The notes: generated by a model from the letters alone, not told the origin. DNA of 64,000 nucleotides from Ariolimax columbianus (GCA_036924085.1 JAVGWX010000004.1:35772293-35836292), one strand, 5' to 3'. Shown: positions 20,505-30,650, counted from the stretch's first letter. Made by a program: numbers and translations.

Positions 20505-21170
20505 CTGGAAAGATATTGTCGTAGGAACAGATGTTGAACAGGAGTGGGAAAGTTTTAAAACAGTTCTAGAAACGCTAAAAGATTAATGTGTTCCATGTAG
20601 GGAGGTAAACCTCAAGCGCAAAAAGTGGATAACTAGATTTGTAGTGAAATGTAGAAGAGCAAAAAATAAAGCATGGAAAAAATATATAGAGGCAGGTTAA
20701 TCAAAAGAAACATATGTAAAATATTTGGACAAGCAGAACATATCTCAGAAAGCGAATAAAACAGCAAAAATAGACTTTGAAAAAAAACTTGCTCAGAGGA
20801 TCAAGACTGACAGTAAAAGCTTCTTCTCTTATGTTAGAAATAAACAAAGAACGAAAGACAAAGTAGGCCCTCTCATAGACAGTACAGGGAAAATAACAAG
20901 TGAGAATAGGGAGGCAGCTAATCTGCTCAATCAGTACTTTGGCACAGTCTACACAAAAGAGGACTGCTCCAAGATCCCAGAGCCTATAGATATTTTTCAT
21001 TCAAAGAGACATGGATACAGCGGGATTAAGATCAATCTGTATTACAGAGGAAATGGTTTTTTAAAAATTGGAGGGGTTGAAAGTGAATAAATGCCCAGGC
21101 CAAGATGGTATTCATCCAAAATTGCTGTATGAAATTAGAGACCAACTAGCAAAACCATTGGCTATATTAT
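20505..21170 (+). pseudogene. Outer CR1 copy, left part of ORF2 (endonuclease-RT linker and RT start)
   Basis: Plus-strand counterpart of the linker and RT start of ORF2 at 21437-24175. Readable parts are SKETYVKYLDKQNISQKANK, KKLAQRIKTDSKSFFSYVRN, LLNQYFGTVYTKEDCSKIPE and, after a shift, VNKCPGQDGIHPKLLYEIR. It stops at 21170 within the RDQLAKPLAIL codons, where a minus-strand CR1 is inserted; the sequence resumes at 25718. It has several stops and a small deletion near 21000. The left edge is an uncharacterised 5' truncation. Confidence 0.9.
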
Positions 21171-21436
21171 CTTAACTTAACGTCTTTATACTGGTTTAGA
21201 AGACCCTGCAGAGTCTGTATACAACCAGTTACATTTACATCACCCTGCTCTAAAAGCTATGCGCATCCAGTTTATTCTTAAATGCATTAACTGTCCCTGC
21301 CTCCACTACCTCCCCTGGCAATGCATTCCAAGCAGACACCACTCTCTGACTAAAAAAATATTTCCTAATATCTAACCTGGACCTCTCTTTAGTCAGCTTG
21401 TAGCTATGCCCTCGTGTTATTGTAGGTGGCTGTATT

Positions 21437-24175
21437 TTAAAAAAACTTGTTATAGTCTAATTTATCGATTCCTCTGATCATCTTATAAACCTGTATTAAG
21501 TCACCACGAATTCTTCTCTCTTCGAGACACTGTAGGCCGGTTTTTCTGAGTCGTTCCTCATAACTGTAATTCTGGAATCCCACTATCATCTTTGTCGCTC
21601 TTTTCTGTATTCTTTCTAGCATGTTTATGTCCCCTCTATGATAAGGACTCCACACCTGTACACAGTACTCCAATCTAGGTCTAACTAAAGCTTTATACAG
21701 TTTGACGATGACTTCCTTGCTCCTATGTTTAATATTTCTTTTTATCATACCTAACATTGCATTTGCCTTTTTCACTGCTACCTTAACTTGCTCACTCACC
21801 ATTCCTGTATGATCTATTATAACCCCTAGGTCCCTTTCCTTATCTATCTTTCTAATATTGTTTTCTCCCATTCTGTAATTATGTTCCATATTGGATCTAC
21901 CCACGTGGATGACTGTACATTTATCTACATTAAACTCCATTTGCCAGCTTACAGACCATTCTCGAATTTTATCTAAATCCGACATCAATATATCCACTTC
22001 CGCTTTAGATGAGACACTACTGCATAGTTTTGTGTCATCAGCAAATTTTGCAATAATGGATCTCATATCAATGTCCAAATCATTTATATATATCAAGAAC
22101 AAAATTGGTCCCAAAACCGAGCCCTGTGGCACACCACTTTTCACTTCACTCCACTCAGAGTACTCCTTATTTATGCCCACCCTCTGCCTTCTTCCCGTTA
22201 ACCAATTTTCAATCCATTTGGCAACTTCCCCACCTATTCCATGTGATTTTAACTTTCGAAATAATCTTTGATGAGGTACTCTATCAAAGGCCTTTGCAAA
22301 GTCTAGATGAATAACATCCACTGGCTCCCCTTTATCTATGATTTTAGTAACCTCCTCCATGAATTCTAATAGATTTGTTAAGCATGATCTCCCTCTAGTA
22401 AACCCATGCTGACTATTTCTAATTAGATTAAATTTGTCTAAATGCATTACAATGTTTTCTTTGATTATTGCCTCTAACAATTTACAGACTATGCTCGTTA
22501 AACTCACCGGTCTATAATTTGCCGGATCTGATTTTTTGCCTTTTTTGAATAAGGGGATCACTCCTGCATCTTTCCAATCCCGTGGAACAATCCCTTTTGT
22601 AAGTGATTGAGAACATAATATAGCCAATGGTTTTGCTAGTTGGTCTCTAATTTCATACAGCAATTTTGGGTGAATACCATCTTGACCTGGACATTTATTC
22701 ACTTTCAACCCCTCCAATTTTTTAAAAACCATTTCCTCTGTAATACAGATTGATCTTAATCCCGCTGTATCCATGTCTCTTTGAAAAATATCTATAGGCT
22801 CTGGGATCTCGGAGCAGTCCTCCTTTGTGAAGACTGTGCCAAAGTACTGATTGAGCAGATTAGCAGCCTCCCTATTTTCACTTATTATTTTCCCTGTACT
22901 GTCTACGAGAGGGCCTACTTTGTCTTTCGTTCTTTGTTTATTCCTAACATAAGAGAAGAAGCTTTTACTGTCAGTCTTGATCCTCTGAGCAAGTTTTTTT
23001 TCAAAGTCTATTTTTGCTGTTTTATTCACTTTCCGAGATATGTTCTGCTTGTCCAAATATTTTACATATGTTTCTTTTGATTTACCTGCTTCTATATATT
23101 TTTTCCATGCTTTATTTTTTGCTTTTCTACATTTCACTACAAATCTAGTTATCCACTTTTTACGCTTGGGGTTTACCTCCCTACATGGAACACATTCCTC
23201 TTTTAGCGTTTCTAGAACTGTTTTAAAACTCTCCCACTCCTGTTCAACATCTGTTCCTACAAGAATATCTTTCCAGATTATGTGGTTCGCTGCCTCTTTC
23301 ATCCTCTTAACATCTGCCTTAGAGTAGTCATATGTTCGTGTGTTTATGTTTACTTCTTTCCCTGCAATAAGATCCCAGCGGATGATTTGATGGTCACTTG
23401 AGCCAAACAGTTCCCCAACGGTAACGTTTTCAATCATATTTTTCTCTGTGGTAAAAACTAGGTCGAGTATGTTTTTGCCTCTGGTGGCTGCTTCTACATG
23501 TTGAATTAAAAAATTGTCAGTTATGCACTTAACAAAAGGTTTTGACTCTACAAGTGCTTCTGCCATATCCCATTTTATTTCTGGATAGTTGAAATCTCCC
23601 ATTAATAATAATTTCCCTTTACTTACCTTTGATATGCTACTAATCAGCTCCTCATCTTCCTCTTTTTGACTTGATGGACATCTATAGCACACTCCAATCA
23701 CTGTTTTTTCACCCCCACTTTCTATTTCTCCCCATACACTTTCATTTTTGTTACCACATGATAAATAATCTTTGATCGTTATATTAACAGAATTTATACA
23801 GAATAATAAAACGCCACCTCCCTTAGTCTTGTCTCCAATTATCCTATCTTTCCTTAACATTGTATATCCCTCAATTTCAAGTTCACTATCTGCAATCTCC
23901 TCATATGTCCATGATTCTGTTAATCCTATTATATCTGGTTTTTCTTCTTCTACATACAGTTCCAATTCTTCTCTTTTATTTACTATGCTTCTCACATTTG
24001 CATAAAAACATTTTAGTTTGTAATGTTGTTGGTTTTCCTCTTTTTGCTTCTGCTTTATCATTTTAGTGTTTGCTTTTCTACTATGTATTTCATACTTCCC
24101 TGACACGAACTCTCCCCTTTGACTACATCCTCTATAGCACCCTATTGTAGGCCTATCTTTAGTCTCATACTTCAT
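21437..24175 (-). CDS. CR1 ORF2: APE endonuclease and reverse transcriptase, 912 aa
   Basis: Endonuclease motifs are in order: CFYANVRSIVNKREEL (Asn60), DIIGLTESW (Glu87), GGGVLLF (120 on), VCYRCPSS, MGDFNYPEIKW (Asp194, Asn196), NILDLVFTT and SSDHQIIRW (Asp261, His262). A linker follows, then RT: CPGQDGIHPKLL (495 on), YRPVSLTSIVCKLLEAII, QHGFTRGRSCLTNLL, HLDFAKAFDRVPH (Asp625, Asp631), GVPQGSVLGPILFLIYINDL (681-700) and the catalytic FADD box at 711-714. Post-RT YLGxI and LEYCVQVWSPY blocks follow. All catalytic residues that I can place are present. The reading stops early at ...KLDYNKFF because of one extra base in an A-run near 21440; copies with the shorter run read on to ...NKLDAHSF. 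It starts 8 bp after ORF1. Probable role: target-primed reverse transcription. Confidence 0.93.
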   Translation of the reverse strand: MKYETKDRPTIGCYRGCSQRGEFVSGKYEIHSRKANTKMIKQKQKEENQQHYKLKCFYANVRSIVNKREELELYVEEEKPDIIGLTESWTYEEIADSELEIEGYTMLRKDRIIGDKTKGGGVLLFCINSVNITIKDYLSCGNKNESVWGEIESGGEKTVIGVCYRCPSSQKEEDEELISSISKVSKGKLLLMGDFNYPEIKWDMAEALVESKPFVKCITDNFLIQHVEAATRGKNILDLVFTTEKNMIENVTVGELFGSSDHQIIRWDLIAGKEVNINTRTYDYSKADVKRMKEAANHIIWKDILVGTDVEQEWESFKTVLETLKEECVPCREVNPKRKKWITRFVVKCRKAKNKAWKKYIEAGKSKETYVKYLDKQNISRKVNKTAKIDFEKKLAQRIKTDSKSFFSYVRNKQRTKDKVGPLVDSTGKIISENREAANLLNQYFGTVFTKEDCSEIPEPIDIFQRDMDTAGLRSICITEEMVFKKLEGLKVNKCPGQDGIHPKLLYEIRDQLAKPLAILCSQSLTKGIVPRDWKDAGVIPLFKKGKKSDPANYRPVSLTSIVCKLLEAIIKENIVMHLDKFNLIRNSQHGFTRGRSCLTNLLEFMEEVTKIIDKGEPVDVIHLDFAKAFDRVPHQRLFRKLKSHGIGGEVAKWIENWLTGRRQRVGINKEYSEWSEVKSGVPQGSVLGPILFLIYINDLDIDMRSIIAKFADDTKLCSSVSSKAEVDILMSDLDKIREWSVSWQMEFNVDKCTVIHVGRSNMEHNYRMGENNIRKIDKERDLGVIIDHTGMVSEQVKVAVKKANAMLGMIKRNIKHRSKEVIVKLYKALVRPRLEYCVQVWSPYHRGDINMLERIQKRATKMIVGFQNYSYEERLRKTGLQCLEERRIRGDLIQVYKMIRGIDKLDYNKFF

Positions 24176-24183
24176 AGGCCTTA

Positions 24184-25035
24184 CTAGTTTAAATTTCTAA
24201 CACAATGATAGAACATATACTTTGCTACAACATGCTGTCCTATCTCATTTAGATGTAAACCTCCACTATCTAACATTTTACTTTTGTCTACTTTAACATC
24301 AATAAATTCCATTCCCATGTCCGCACACATCACCTGTAACCTAAGGTTGATACCTATTATTTTGCTATCTAGATAGTCTGACCCATCTGCTCTGTCTAAA
24401 ATGCCCATCATTGTGACCTTTCTAAACTTTTTTCCCTTAAGTGTTCTCATAAGACTTTTATATTTATCCATAATTATTTCTGTACCATCTCTCTTTACAT
24501 TATTTTTACCTGCCAATACTACCACATGACTGTTTCCTTTGTCATCTATCCTCTTTATTCTCTCCTCTATGTCCTCTATTTTTGCTCCACCAATATCCAT
24601 TCTTTCAAACATGTTGTGTTGCTTAGACAAATGTCTGCCAACCTCTCTCACCATTGAATCTCTTACTACCAATACTGACCCCTCACCTATATGTGCATAC
24701 TTCTCTCCAAAGCTCTCTGCCCTGTGAGCTGTTTCCTCACTCAAATCTCCCTTACTTCCTTGACTACACCTTGACTGCAGCTTCTTTAAAATTTCCTCCA
24801 TTTTCACTTGTTTCCCTTCTATTTCCATCTGCCTCTTTTCTATCTCCTCTAATCTCTTCTCATTTTCCCTTATATTGCACTCCATTTGTGTCTGCCTCTC
24901 TTCAACTCTACATATCCTACATAAAACGGTTCCTTCATCTTCCAACGTTGTAGTAATACTAACATTTTCGCCACACACATCACATAATCTGACTTGGCCT
25001 TTCCTCGCAGCAGTTCGTCTCGTCTTAGTGGCCAT
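24184..25035 (-). CDS. CR1 ORF1: zinc ribbon, coiled coil and SGNH-like domain, 283 aa
   Basis: The N-terminal region is basic (MATKTRRTAARKG), followed by a CxxC-x17-CxxC finger (Cys18, 21, 39, 42). A charged heptad-rich segment (about 45-88) predicts a coiled coil. Residues 119-283 resemble the SGNH-hydrolase/esterase domain known from CR1-clade ORF1 proteins: SVLVVRDSMVREVG (block I), VVVLAGKNNVKRDG (block III) and LDSGGLHLNEIGQHVV (block V). The block I Ser (127) and block V His (261) are kept. The first Gly of GDS is Arg125, and the Asp usual in DG.HL is Gly259, so hydrolase activity is doubtful. It probably acts as an RNA-binding, self-associating chaperone. The ATG at 25035 is the first in the frame, and ORF2 follows 8 bp after the stop. 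Confidence 0.85.
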   Translation of the reverse strand: MATKTRRTAARKGQVRLCDVCGENVSITTTLEDEGTVLCRICRVEERQTQMECNIRENEKRLEEIEKRQMEIEGKQVKMEEILKKLQSRCSQGSKGDLSEETAHRAESFGEKYAHIGEGSVLVVRDSMVREVGRHLSKQHNMFERMDIGGAKIEDIEERIKRIDDKGNSHVVVLAGKNNVKRDGTEIIMDKYKSLMRTLKGKKFRKVTMMGILDRADGSDYLDSKIIGINLRLQVMCADMGMEFIDVKVDKSKMLDSGGLHLNEIGQHVVAKYMFYHCVRNLN

Positions 25036-25181
25036 AGTAATTTTGCTATTTATTTCCGTTAGCCAATAAGTTATATTAATACCTAATAAAATGTATACTT
25101 CTTAAAGCAACGCCAAAAAAGGAACAAACAAATGTCGCTGGAATTTACCTTTCTACAAAGTATCAAAACGACTAGGCCTAG

Positions 25182-25485
25182 TCGATAAATTAGACTATAA
25201 CAAGTTTTTTAAAATACAGCCACCTACAATAACACGAGGGCATAGCTACAAGCTGATTAAAGAGAGGTCCAGGTTAGATATTAGGAAATATTTTTTTAGT
25301 CAGAGAGTGGTGTCTGCTTGGAATGCATTGCCAGGGGAGGTAGTGGAGGCAGGGACAGTTAATGCATTTAAGAATAAACTGGATGCGCATAGCTTTTAGA
25401 GCAAGGTGATGTAAATGTAACTGGTTGTATACAGACTCTGCAGGGTCTTCTAAACCAGTATAAAGATGTTAAGTTAAGTTAAGTT
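25182..25485 (+). mobile_element. 5'-truncated CR1 3' end inside the CR1 5' UTR
   Basis: Begins at TCGATAAATTAGACTATAAC (ORF2 codons ..DKLDYN), continues [20 protein letters not shown] and [20 protein letters not shown] to [12 protein letters not shown] and a stop, then the 3' UTR and a GTTAAGTTAAGTTAAG tail. This copy has the six-T run and so shows the correct end of ORF2 for the family. It is inverted relative to the CR1 that contains it. Confidence 0.85.
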
Positions 25486-25717
25486 ACTTGAGTGTTATTA
25501 CCGCTCACTGTTCCACGCTATTTAATTCTGTCAAGTCACTAACTATCTGTTATAACAAGGCCACTATATTTGAAATTACGTATGCTACAATAAACTACAA
25601 TCACAACTATGTTATTATTACACAAATAAATTTTCAGCACTAATACTTATCTGAAACGTTATAAATCTGTTCTGTCAATTCAAACCAACCACCATCTTGA
25701 ACAACCGGAAACACACT

Positions 25718-25832
25718 GTTCTCAATCACTTACAAAAGGGATTGTTCCACGGGATTGGAAAGATGCAGGAGTGATCCCCTTATTCAAAAAAGGCAAAAAA
25801 TCAGATCTAGCAAATTATAGACCGGTGAGTTT
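25718..25832 (+). pseudogene. Outer CR1 copy, middle segment of ORF2
   Basis: Continues the 20505-21170 copy after the minus-strand CR1 insertion: CSQSLTKGIVPRDW-type codons, KDAGVIPLFKKGKKSDLANY and RPV. Interrupted at 25832 by an Element J copy whose target duplication is the last 11 bases. Confidence 0.85.
25822..25832 (+). repeat. Left target-site duplication of Element J copy 2
   Basis: CCGGTGAGTTT, repeated at 26439-26449 on the other side of the insertion; both lie within CR1 sequence. Confidence 0.9.
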
Positions 25833-26438
25833 CTTCTTCTTCTTCTTCTGCGTACACAGTCAGACAGTAACCATTATTTTTTCGAAAAAAGCGGCGGTCA
25901 TCCTGAGACTCTCGCCACTACCATAGAGCTTGTCTTGCAGTTCCACTGGCAATGGCCACATCTGCTCTCTCTGATCCTCGTATGTCGGGCAGTTCTGCAG
26001 CAGATGTTCAGTGGTCATTTTGCCAGTACCGCACGGGCATTCGTCGGTACACCCTATCTTCAATTTGTTGAATAGGTGGTACCTCAGTCTGTTGTGGCCA
26101 GTGCGAAGTCTGAAGACAACGACCTGCTCTCTTCGGTTCAACTGGTAATAGGCATCGTTTTTGGTGTAACCAGTATGTTCGGTTTCCCATTTGGTCATGT
26201 ACCTGGCTTTGATAAGCCGTTTTGACTCTTCGTACGTCATACTGGTATCTGTTTGTGGTAGCCTTGCACCTTCTTTTGCCAGTCTGTCTGCCTCCTCGTT
26301 GCCTTGGATGTTGCAGTGTGACGGAACCCACTGTACCACTACCCTTTTTGGTGCGGACTGCTGGCACAGTTTGCAGAGTGCTGCTCTTAGGTCATTAAGC
26401 TCAGTGTTTTTCTGGCTTTTTAGCGCTGTGACTACGGC
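25833..26438 (-). mobile_element. Element J copy 2, 5'-truncated (RNase H end and Cys/His tail)
   Basis: Minus-strand insertion with an 11-bp target duplication. The (GAA)n tail lies at the left edge (CTTCTTCTTCTTCTGCGTAC on plus). The minus strand is open at 26339-25860 with VQWVPSHCNIQGNEEADRLA, TKWETEHTGYTKNDAYYQL, FRLRTGHNRLRYHLFNKL, DECPCGTGKMTTEHLLQNCP and FFEKIMVTV at the C terminus. It therefore preserves the C-terminal CxC..H..C tail that is frameshifted in copy 1. The truncation point is in the RNase H domain, near the codons for ALKSQKNTELNDL. Confidence 0.93.
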
Positions 26439-27780
26439 CCGGTGAGTTTAATGAGCATAGTCTGTAAATTGTTAGAGTCAATAATCAAAGAAAACATTGT
26501 AATGCATTTAGACAAATTTAATCTAATTAGAAATAGTCAGCATGGGTTTACTAGAGGGAGATCATGCTTAACAAATCTATTAGAATTCATGGAGGAGGTT
26601 ACTAAAATGACAGATGAAGGGGAGCCAGTGGGTGTTATTTATCTAGACTTTGCAAAGGCCTTTGATAGAGTACCTCATCAAAGATTATTTCGAAAGTTAA
26701 AATCACATGGAATAGGTGGGGAAGTTGCCAAATGGATTGAAAATTGGTTAACGGGAAGAAGGCAGAGGGTGGGCATAAATAAGGAGTACTCTGAGTGGTG
26801 TGAAGTGAAAAGTGGTCTGCCACAGGGCTCGGTTTTGGGACCAATTTTGTTCTTGATATATATAAATGATTTGGACATTGATATGGGATCCATGATTGCA
26901 AAATTTGCTGATGACACAAAACTATGCAGTAGTGTCTCATCTAAAGCGGAAGTGGATATATTGATGTCGGATTTAGATAAAATTCGAGAATGGTCTGTAA
27001 GCTGGCAAATGGAGTTTAATGTAGATAAATGTACAGTCATCCACGTGGGTAGATCCAATATGGAACATAATTACAGAATGGGAGAAAACAATATTAGAAA
27101 GATAGATAAGGAAAGGGACCAAGGGGTAATAATAGATCATACAGGAAAGGTGAGTGAGCAAGTTAAGGTAGCAGTGAAAAAGGCAAATGCAATGTTAGGT
27201 ATGATAATAAGAAATATTAAACATAGGAGCAAGGAAGTGATCGTCAAACTGTATAAAGCTTTAGTTAGACCTAGATTGGAGTACTGTGTACAGGTGTGGA
27301 GTCCTTATCATAGAGGGGACATAAACATGCTAGAAAGAATACACAAAAGAGCGACAAAGATGATAGTGGGATTCCAGAATTACAGTTATGAGGAACGACT
27401 CAGAAAAACCGGCTTACAGTGTCTCGAAGAGAGAAGAATTCATGGTGACTTAATACAGGTTTATAAGATGATCAGAGGAATCGATAAATTAGACTATAAC
27501 AAGTTTTTTTTAAAATACAGCCACCTACAATAACACGAGGGCATAGCTACAAGCTGACTAAAGAGAGGTCCAGGCTAGATATTAGGAAATATTTTTTTAG
27601 TCAGAGGTGTCTGCTTGGAAGGCATTGCCAGGGGAGGTAGTGGAGGCAGGGACAGTTAATGCATTTAAGAATAAACTGGATGCGCATAGCTTTTAGAGCA
27701 AGGTGATGTAAATGTAACTGGTTGTATACAGACTCTGCAGGGTCTTCTAAACCAGTATAAAGAAGTTAAGTTAAGTTAAG
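26439..27780 (+). pseudogene. Outer CR1 copy, RT core to 3' end
   Basis: Right part of the older plus-strand CR1. A 363-codon frame (26442-27533) reads from SIVCKLLESIIKENIVMHLD through QHGFTRGRSCLTNLL, IYLDFAKAFDRVPH, GLPQGSVLGPILFLIYINDL and the FADD box (AKFADDTKLC) to RPRLEYCVQVWSPYHRGDIN. An extra T in the run near 27506 shifts the frame, giving FFLKYSHLQ. The 3' UTR and a GTTAAGTTAAGTTAAG tail end at 27780. The catalytic RT motifs are intact, but the protein is cut by two insertions upstream. The start Met at 26442 is internal and not biological. Confidence 0.9.
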
Positions 27781-27782
27781 TA

Positions 27783-28085
27783 GGTTCCTCTTTGTACGCC
27801 CTGAAAAGGGCGTTAAGTGACGGGTTACAGTAGTTTTCCTCACATCTCGAGCGTGCTGATGAAGATGGACCGGGGTCCTCCAGGCGGTTGTGATATGCTT
27901 AGCTTTATCTGCGTATCGCTCACTACTACGGAGATCACGTCGAACTTCACCTTGTTAGCCAGACTGTTGTCCTCGTTTCCAGGACGACCAACGAGGTGGT
28001 CAGGTGAGGGTCTTGGCCAATATATTTCTCCTGACCCTGGCTAACATTCTCTGATCAGTGTGTTTTGCCTGACCAGACGTTAGCT
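27783..28085 (-). repeat. Family B interspersed repeat, copy B2
   Basis: The reverse complement matches copies at 5145 and 29640: CCTGGAAACGAGGACAACAG, TCTGGCTAACAAGGTGAAGT, GTAGTAGTGAGCGATACGCA, ACCGCCTGGAGGACCCCGGT, CTTCATCAGCACGCTCGAGA. It carries a core-like segment GGTCAGGCAAAACACACTGA related to the 37-bp units nearby. Its end abuts the CR1 tail directly. Confidence 0.75.
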
Positions 28086-28289
28086 TCATTGTCCCGTGGG
28101 AGATCATGTAAATGTGCATGGCTTTAGCGAGAATACGAGCAGGGCACAGACTTATATGGGAAAGCTGAATCATGTAACTGTTAGTTTCTAAAGGTGTCAT
28201 TATGTGGCAGCAACATCCAGCTTTGAGACTACTATAGGTAGCAGACGCAAAGTTGCATGCACATGTGTAAGTTAAATTCAAAGTGGCAC

Positions 28290-29395
28290 CCCGGGGTCAG
28301 GCATAACATACTGATCAGATTGTCGCGTCAGGGTCAGGCACAACATAGTGACCAGCATGTCGCGTCATGGTCAGGCCCAACATACTGATCAGATTGTCGC
28401 GTTAGGGTCAGGCACAACATACTGACCAGCATGTCGCGTCAGGGTCAGGCACAACATACTAATCAGATTGTCGCGTCAGGGTCAGGCACAAAATAGTGAT
28501 CAGATTGTCGCGTCAGGATCAGGCACAAAATACTGACCAGGACGTCGGGTCAGGGTCAGGCTCAACATACTGACCAGGACGTCGGGTCAGGGTCAGGCAC
28601 AACATAGTGACCAGCATGTCGCGTCAGGGTCAGGCACAACATACTAATCAGATTGTAGCGTCATGGTCAGGCCCAACATACTGATCAGATTGTCGCGTTA
28701 GGGTCAGGCACAACATAGTGATCAGATTGTCGCGTCAGGGTCAGGCACAACATACTGACCAGCCTGTCGCGTCAGGGTCAGGCACAACATACTAATCAGA
28801 TTGTCGCGTCAGGGTCAGGCACAACATAGTGATCAGATTGTCGCGTCAGGATCAGGCACAACATACTGACCAGGACGTCGGGTCAGGGTCAGGCTCAACA
28901 TACTGACCAGGACGTCGAGTCAGGGTCAAACACAACATACTGACCAGGACGTCGAGTCAGGGTCAAACACAACATACTGACCAGGACGTCGCGTCAGGAT
29001 CAAACACAACATACTGACCAGGACGTCGAGTCAGGGTCAAACACAACATACTGACCAGGACGTCGAGTCAGGGTCAAACACAACATAATGACCAGGACGT
29101 CGAGTCGGGGTCAAACACAACATTCTGACCAGGACGTCGAGTCAGGGTCAAACACAACATAATGACCAGGACGTCGAGTCAGGGTCCAACACAACATACT
29201 GACCAGGACGTCGAGTCAGGGTCAAACACAACATACTGACCAGGATGTCGAGTCAGGATCAAACACAACATACTGACCAGGACGTCGAGTCAGGGTCAAA
29301 CACAACATACTGACCAGGACGTCGAGTCAGGGTCAAACACAACATACTGACCAGGACGTCGCGTCATCGTCAGGCACAACATACTGACCACAAAC
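28290..29395 (+). repeat. 37-bp minisatellite, about 30 units
   Basis: The unit is GTCAGGGTCAGGCACAACAT then ACTGACCAGGACGTCG(C/A). Left units carry GATCAGATTGTCGC or GACCAGCATGTCGC; right units carry AAACACAACAT and GACCAGGACGTCGA. The unit is present once in family B copies B1 and B4, so the array is an amplified family B core. Short higher-order patterning (alternating TCAGATT and CCAGCAT types) is visible on the left. Confidence 0.95.
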
Positions 29396-29640
29396 CACTA
29401 TCTTTCTTCTATAGAGCGTTCTCGGGAACCAATCATTTTCAAGGCAGACTGGCTGGCGAGATATGGATCGACAGGGTCCTCGTAGTAGTGAGCAACCCAG
29501 ATTATGCCATGCATAGCCCAACCGCCTGGAGCACTGCTTTCATCCTTCATCAGCACGCTCAGGATATGAGAAAAGCTGCTACAACCACATAACGCTCTTT
29601 TCGGGGTACATACAAGAGTAAACTTACTCATCGTAGGGGA
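29396..29640 (+). repeat. Family B interspersed repeat, copy B3 (body right of the 37-bp array)
   Basis: Contains GCAGACTGGCTGGCGAGATA, GGATCGACAGGGTCCTCGTA, GTAGTGAGCAACCCAG, CCTTCATCAGCACGCTCAGG and TTACTCATCG at the end. The array forms its left part. Confidence 0.7.
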
Positions 29641-29920
29641 AGGAAGACTAACATCTTGTCAGACAAAATATATTGGCTTTCTCGTAGCTGTTCCTGGAAA
29701 CGGGCTGTTTCATGGCAGGCTGGCTAACAAGGTGAGGGATCGACGTGATCCTCGTAGTAGTGAGCGACACCCAGATGAAACCAATCATAGCACAACCTCC
29801 ATTGAGGACCCCGGTCCACCTTCACCAGCACGCTCGGAATGTAAGGAAAGCTCCTGCATCTCGACACTTAACGACCTTTTCAATGCGCACAAAAGAGCAA
29901 ACCTTCCCGCTGTGGACATT
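29641..29920 (+). repeat. Family B interspersed repeat, copy B4
   Basis: Directly follows B3 in the same orientation. Contains one core unit (TTGTCAGACAAAATATATTG), then CCTGGAAACGGGCTGTTTCA, GGCTGGCTAACAAGGTGAGG, GATCCTCGTAGTAGTGAGCG, CCACCTTCACCAGCACGCTC and GCGCACAAAAGAGC. Confidence 0.75.
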
Positions 29921-29924
29921 CGAA

Positions 29925-30650
29925 ATAACAAACAACATGAGCCATTCTCCATTGTGTCTCTTCCATCACCAACTGTGTTGGTTAAAGCATTCTTTGCCAT
30001 AGATTCGCGTTTCTGATTATCCCTGTGTTCATATTAAGTTTGCGTCTAAGACACCAGTATGAAAACGCCTGCATTCTGAATGTGAGTTAAATGGCATGTT
30101 TCCAATCCATATAGTATGATCGATTTTAGGCTGGTGTTGTTATTGTCCGTGGAGAATTTTGCTGTTCCATATTGAGCGAAGGGAATTTAAAGCAATTTTG
30201 ACTTGGGTAAACATGGCTCCAGCGTGTGTGTACCTTCATCTGTGTCAATGTTTCTTCCCAAATAGGCAAACCTATGCACTTCTTTCATTATCTACCATTA
30301 ATCTGTATGTGATCTTCTTGTTAGTTTTACATAAAATTGTGCACATCTTTCATTATCTACAATTAATATTGTGTGTGTCTTTTTTTTAGTTTTATTCACC
30401 TTTTCTTTATTTTTCTTTACGTTGATATGAAATGCTGCATTTGGTGCTTAAACTGTTGGTCTGTCCATCTGGTGTCTTGCTGCTTATGGGGCATCAAATA
30501 TAGGTCACGTGCACAGTCAAGATCCTCTAATTGGTTTATTAAATGACCTATTCTATTCTTGTTTCTCTGCCATCAGTTATTTTTGCCGTATCAGCCAGTT
30601 CATAACTCCAAGAGGATTGTTGGAGGTTAGCAACTTTTAGTTGGGATTAT
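29925..30650 (-). pseudogene. Decayed LINE RT C-terminal half
   Basis: The minus strand contains, in several frames, LINQLEDLDCARDLYLMPHK (a segment soon after the catalytic box in RTE-like LINEs), then HFISTGKNKEKVNKTKKK, RFAYLGRNIDTDEGTHTLEP (YLG block), ALNSLRSIWNSKIL and LKSIILYGLETC (LLYGxExW block). Stops are frequent. It faces away from the plus-strand RT tail that follows. Confidence 0.7.

Larger units (their letters stand above)
21171..25717 (-). mobile_element. CR1-type non-LTR retrotransposon, near full length
   Basis: On the minus strand this runs from a 5' UTR beginning AGTGTGTTTCCGGTTGTTCA then AGATGGTGG at 25717, through ORF1 (25035-24184) and ORF2 (24175-21437), to a 3' end with a TTAAG-type tail at 21171. 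It is inserted into an older plus-strand CR1: the host sequence stops at ...GGCTATATTAT (21170) and resumes GTTCTCAATC (25718), exactly contiguous in the element's own uninterrupted version, so no target duplication is seen. Its 5' UTR is interrupted at 25182-25485 by a plus-strand CR1 3' end. Both ORFs are long and open apart from one late frameshift, so this is a young copy. Confidence 0.92.

Noticed and set aside
21891..24066. Several plus-strand frames of 60-130 codons
   Set aside because: Antisense shadows of the CR1 ORF2.
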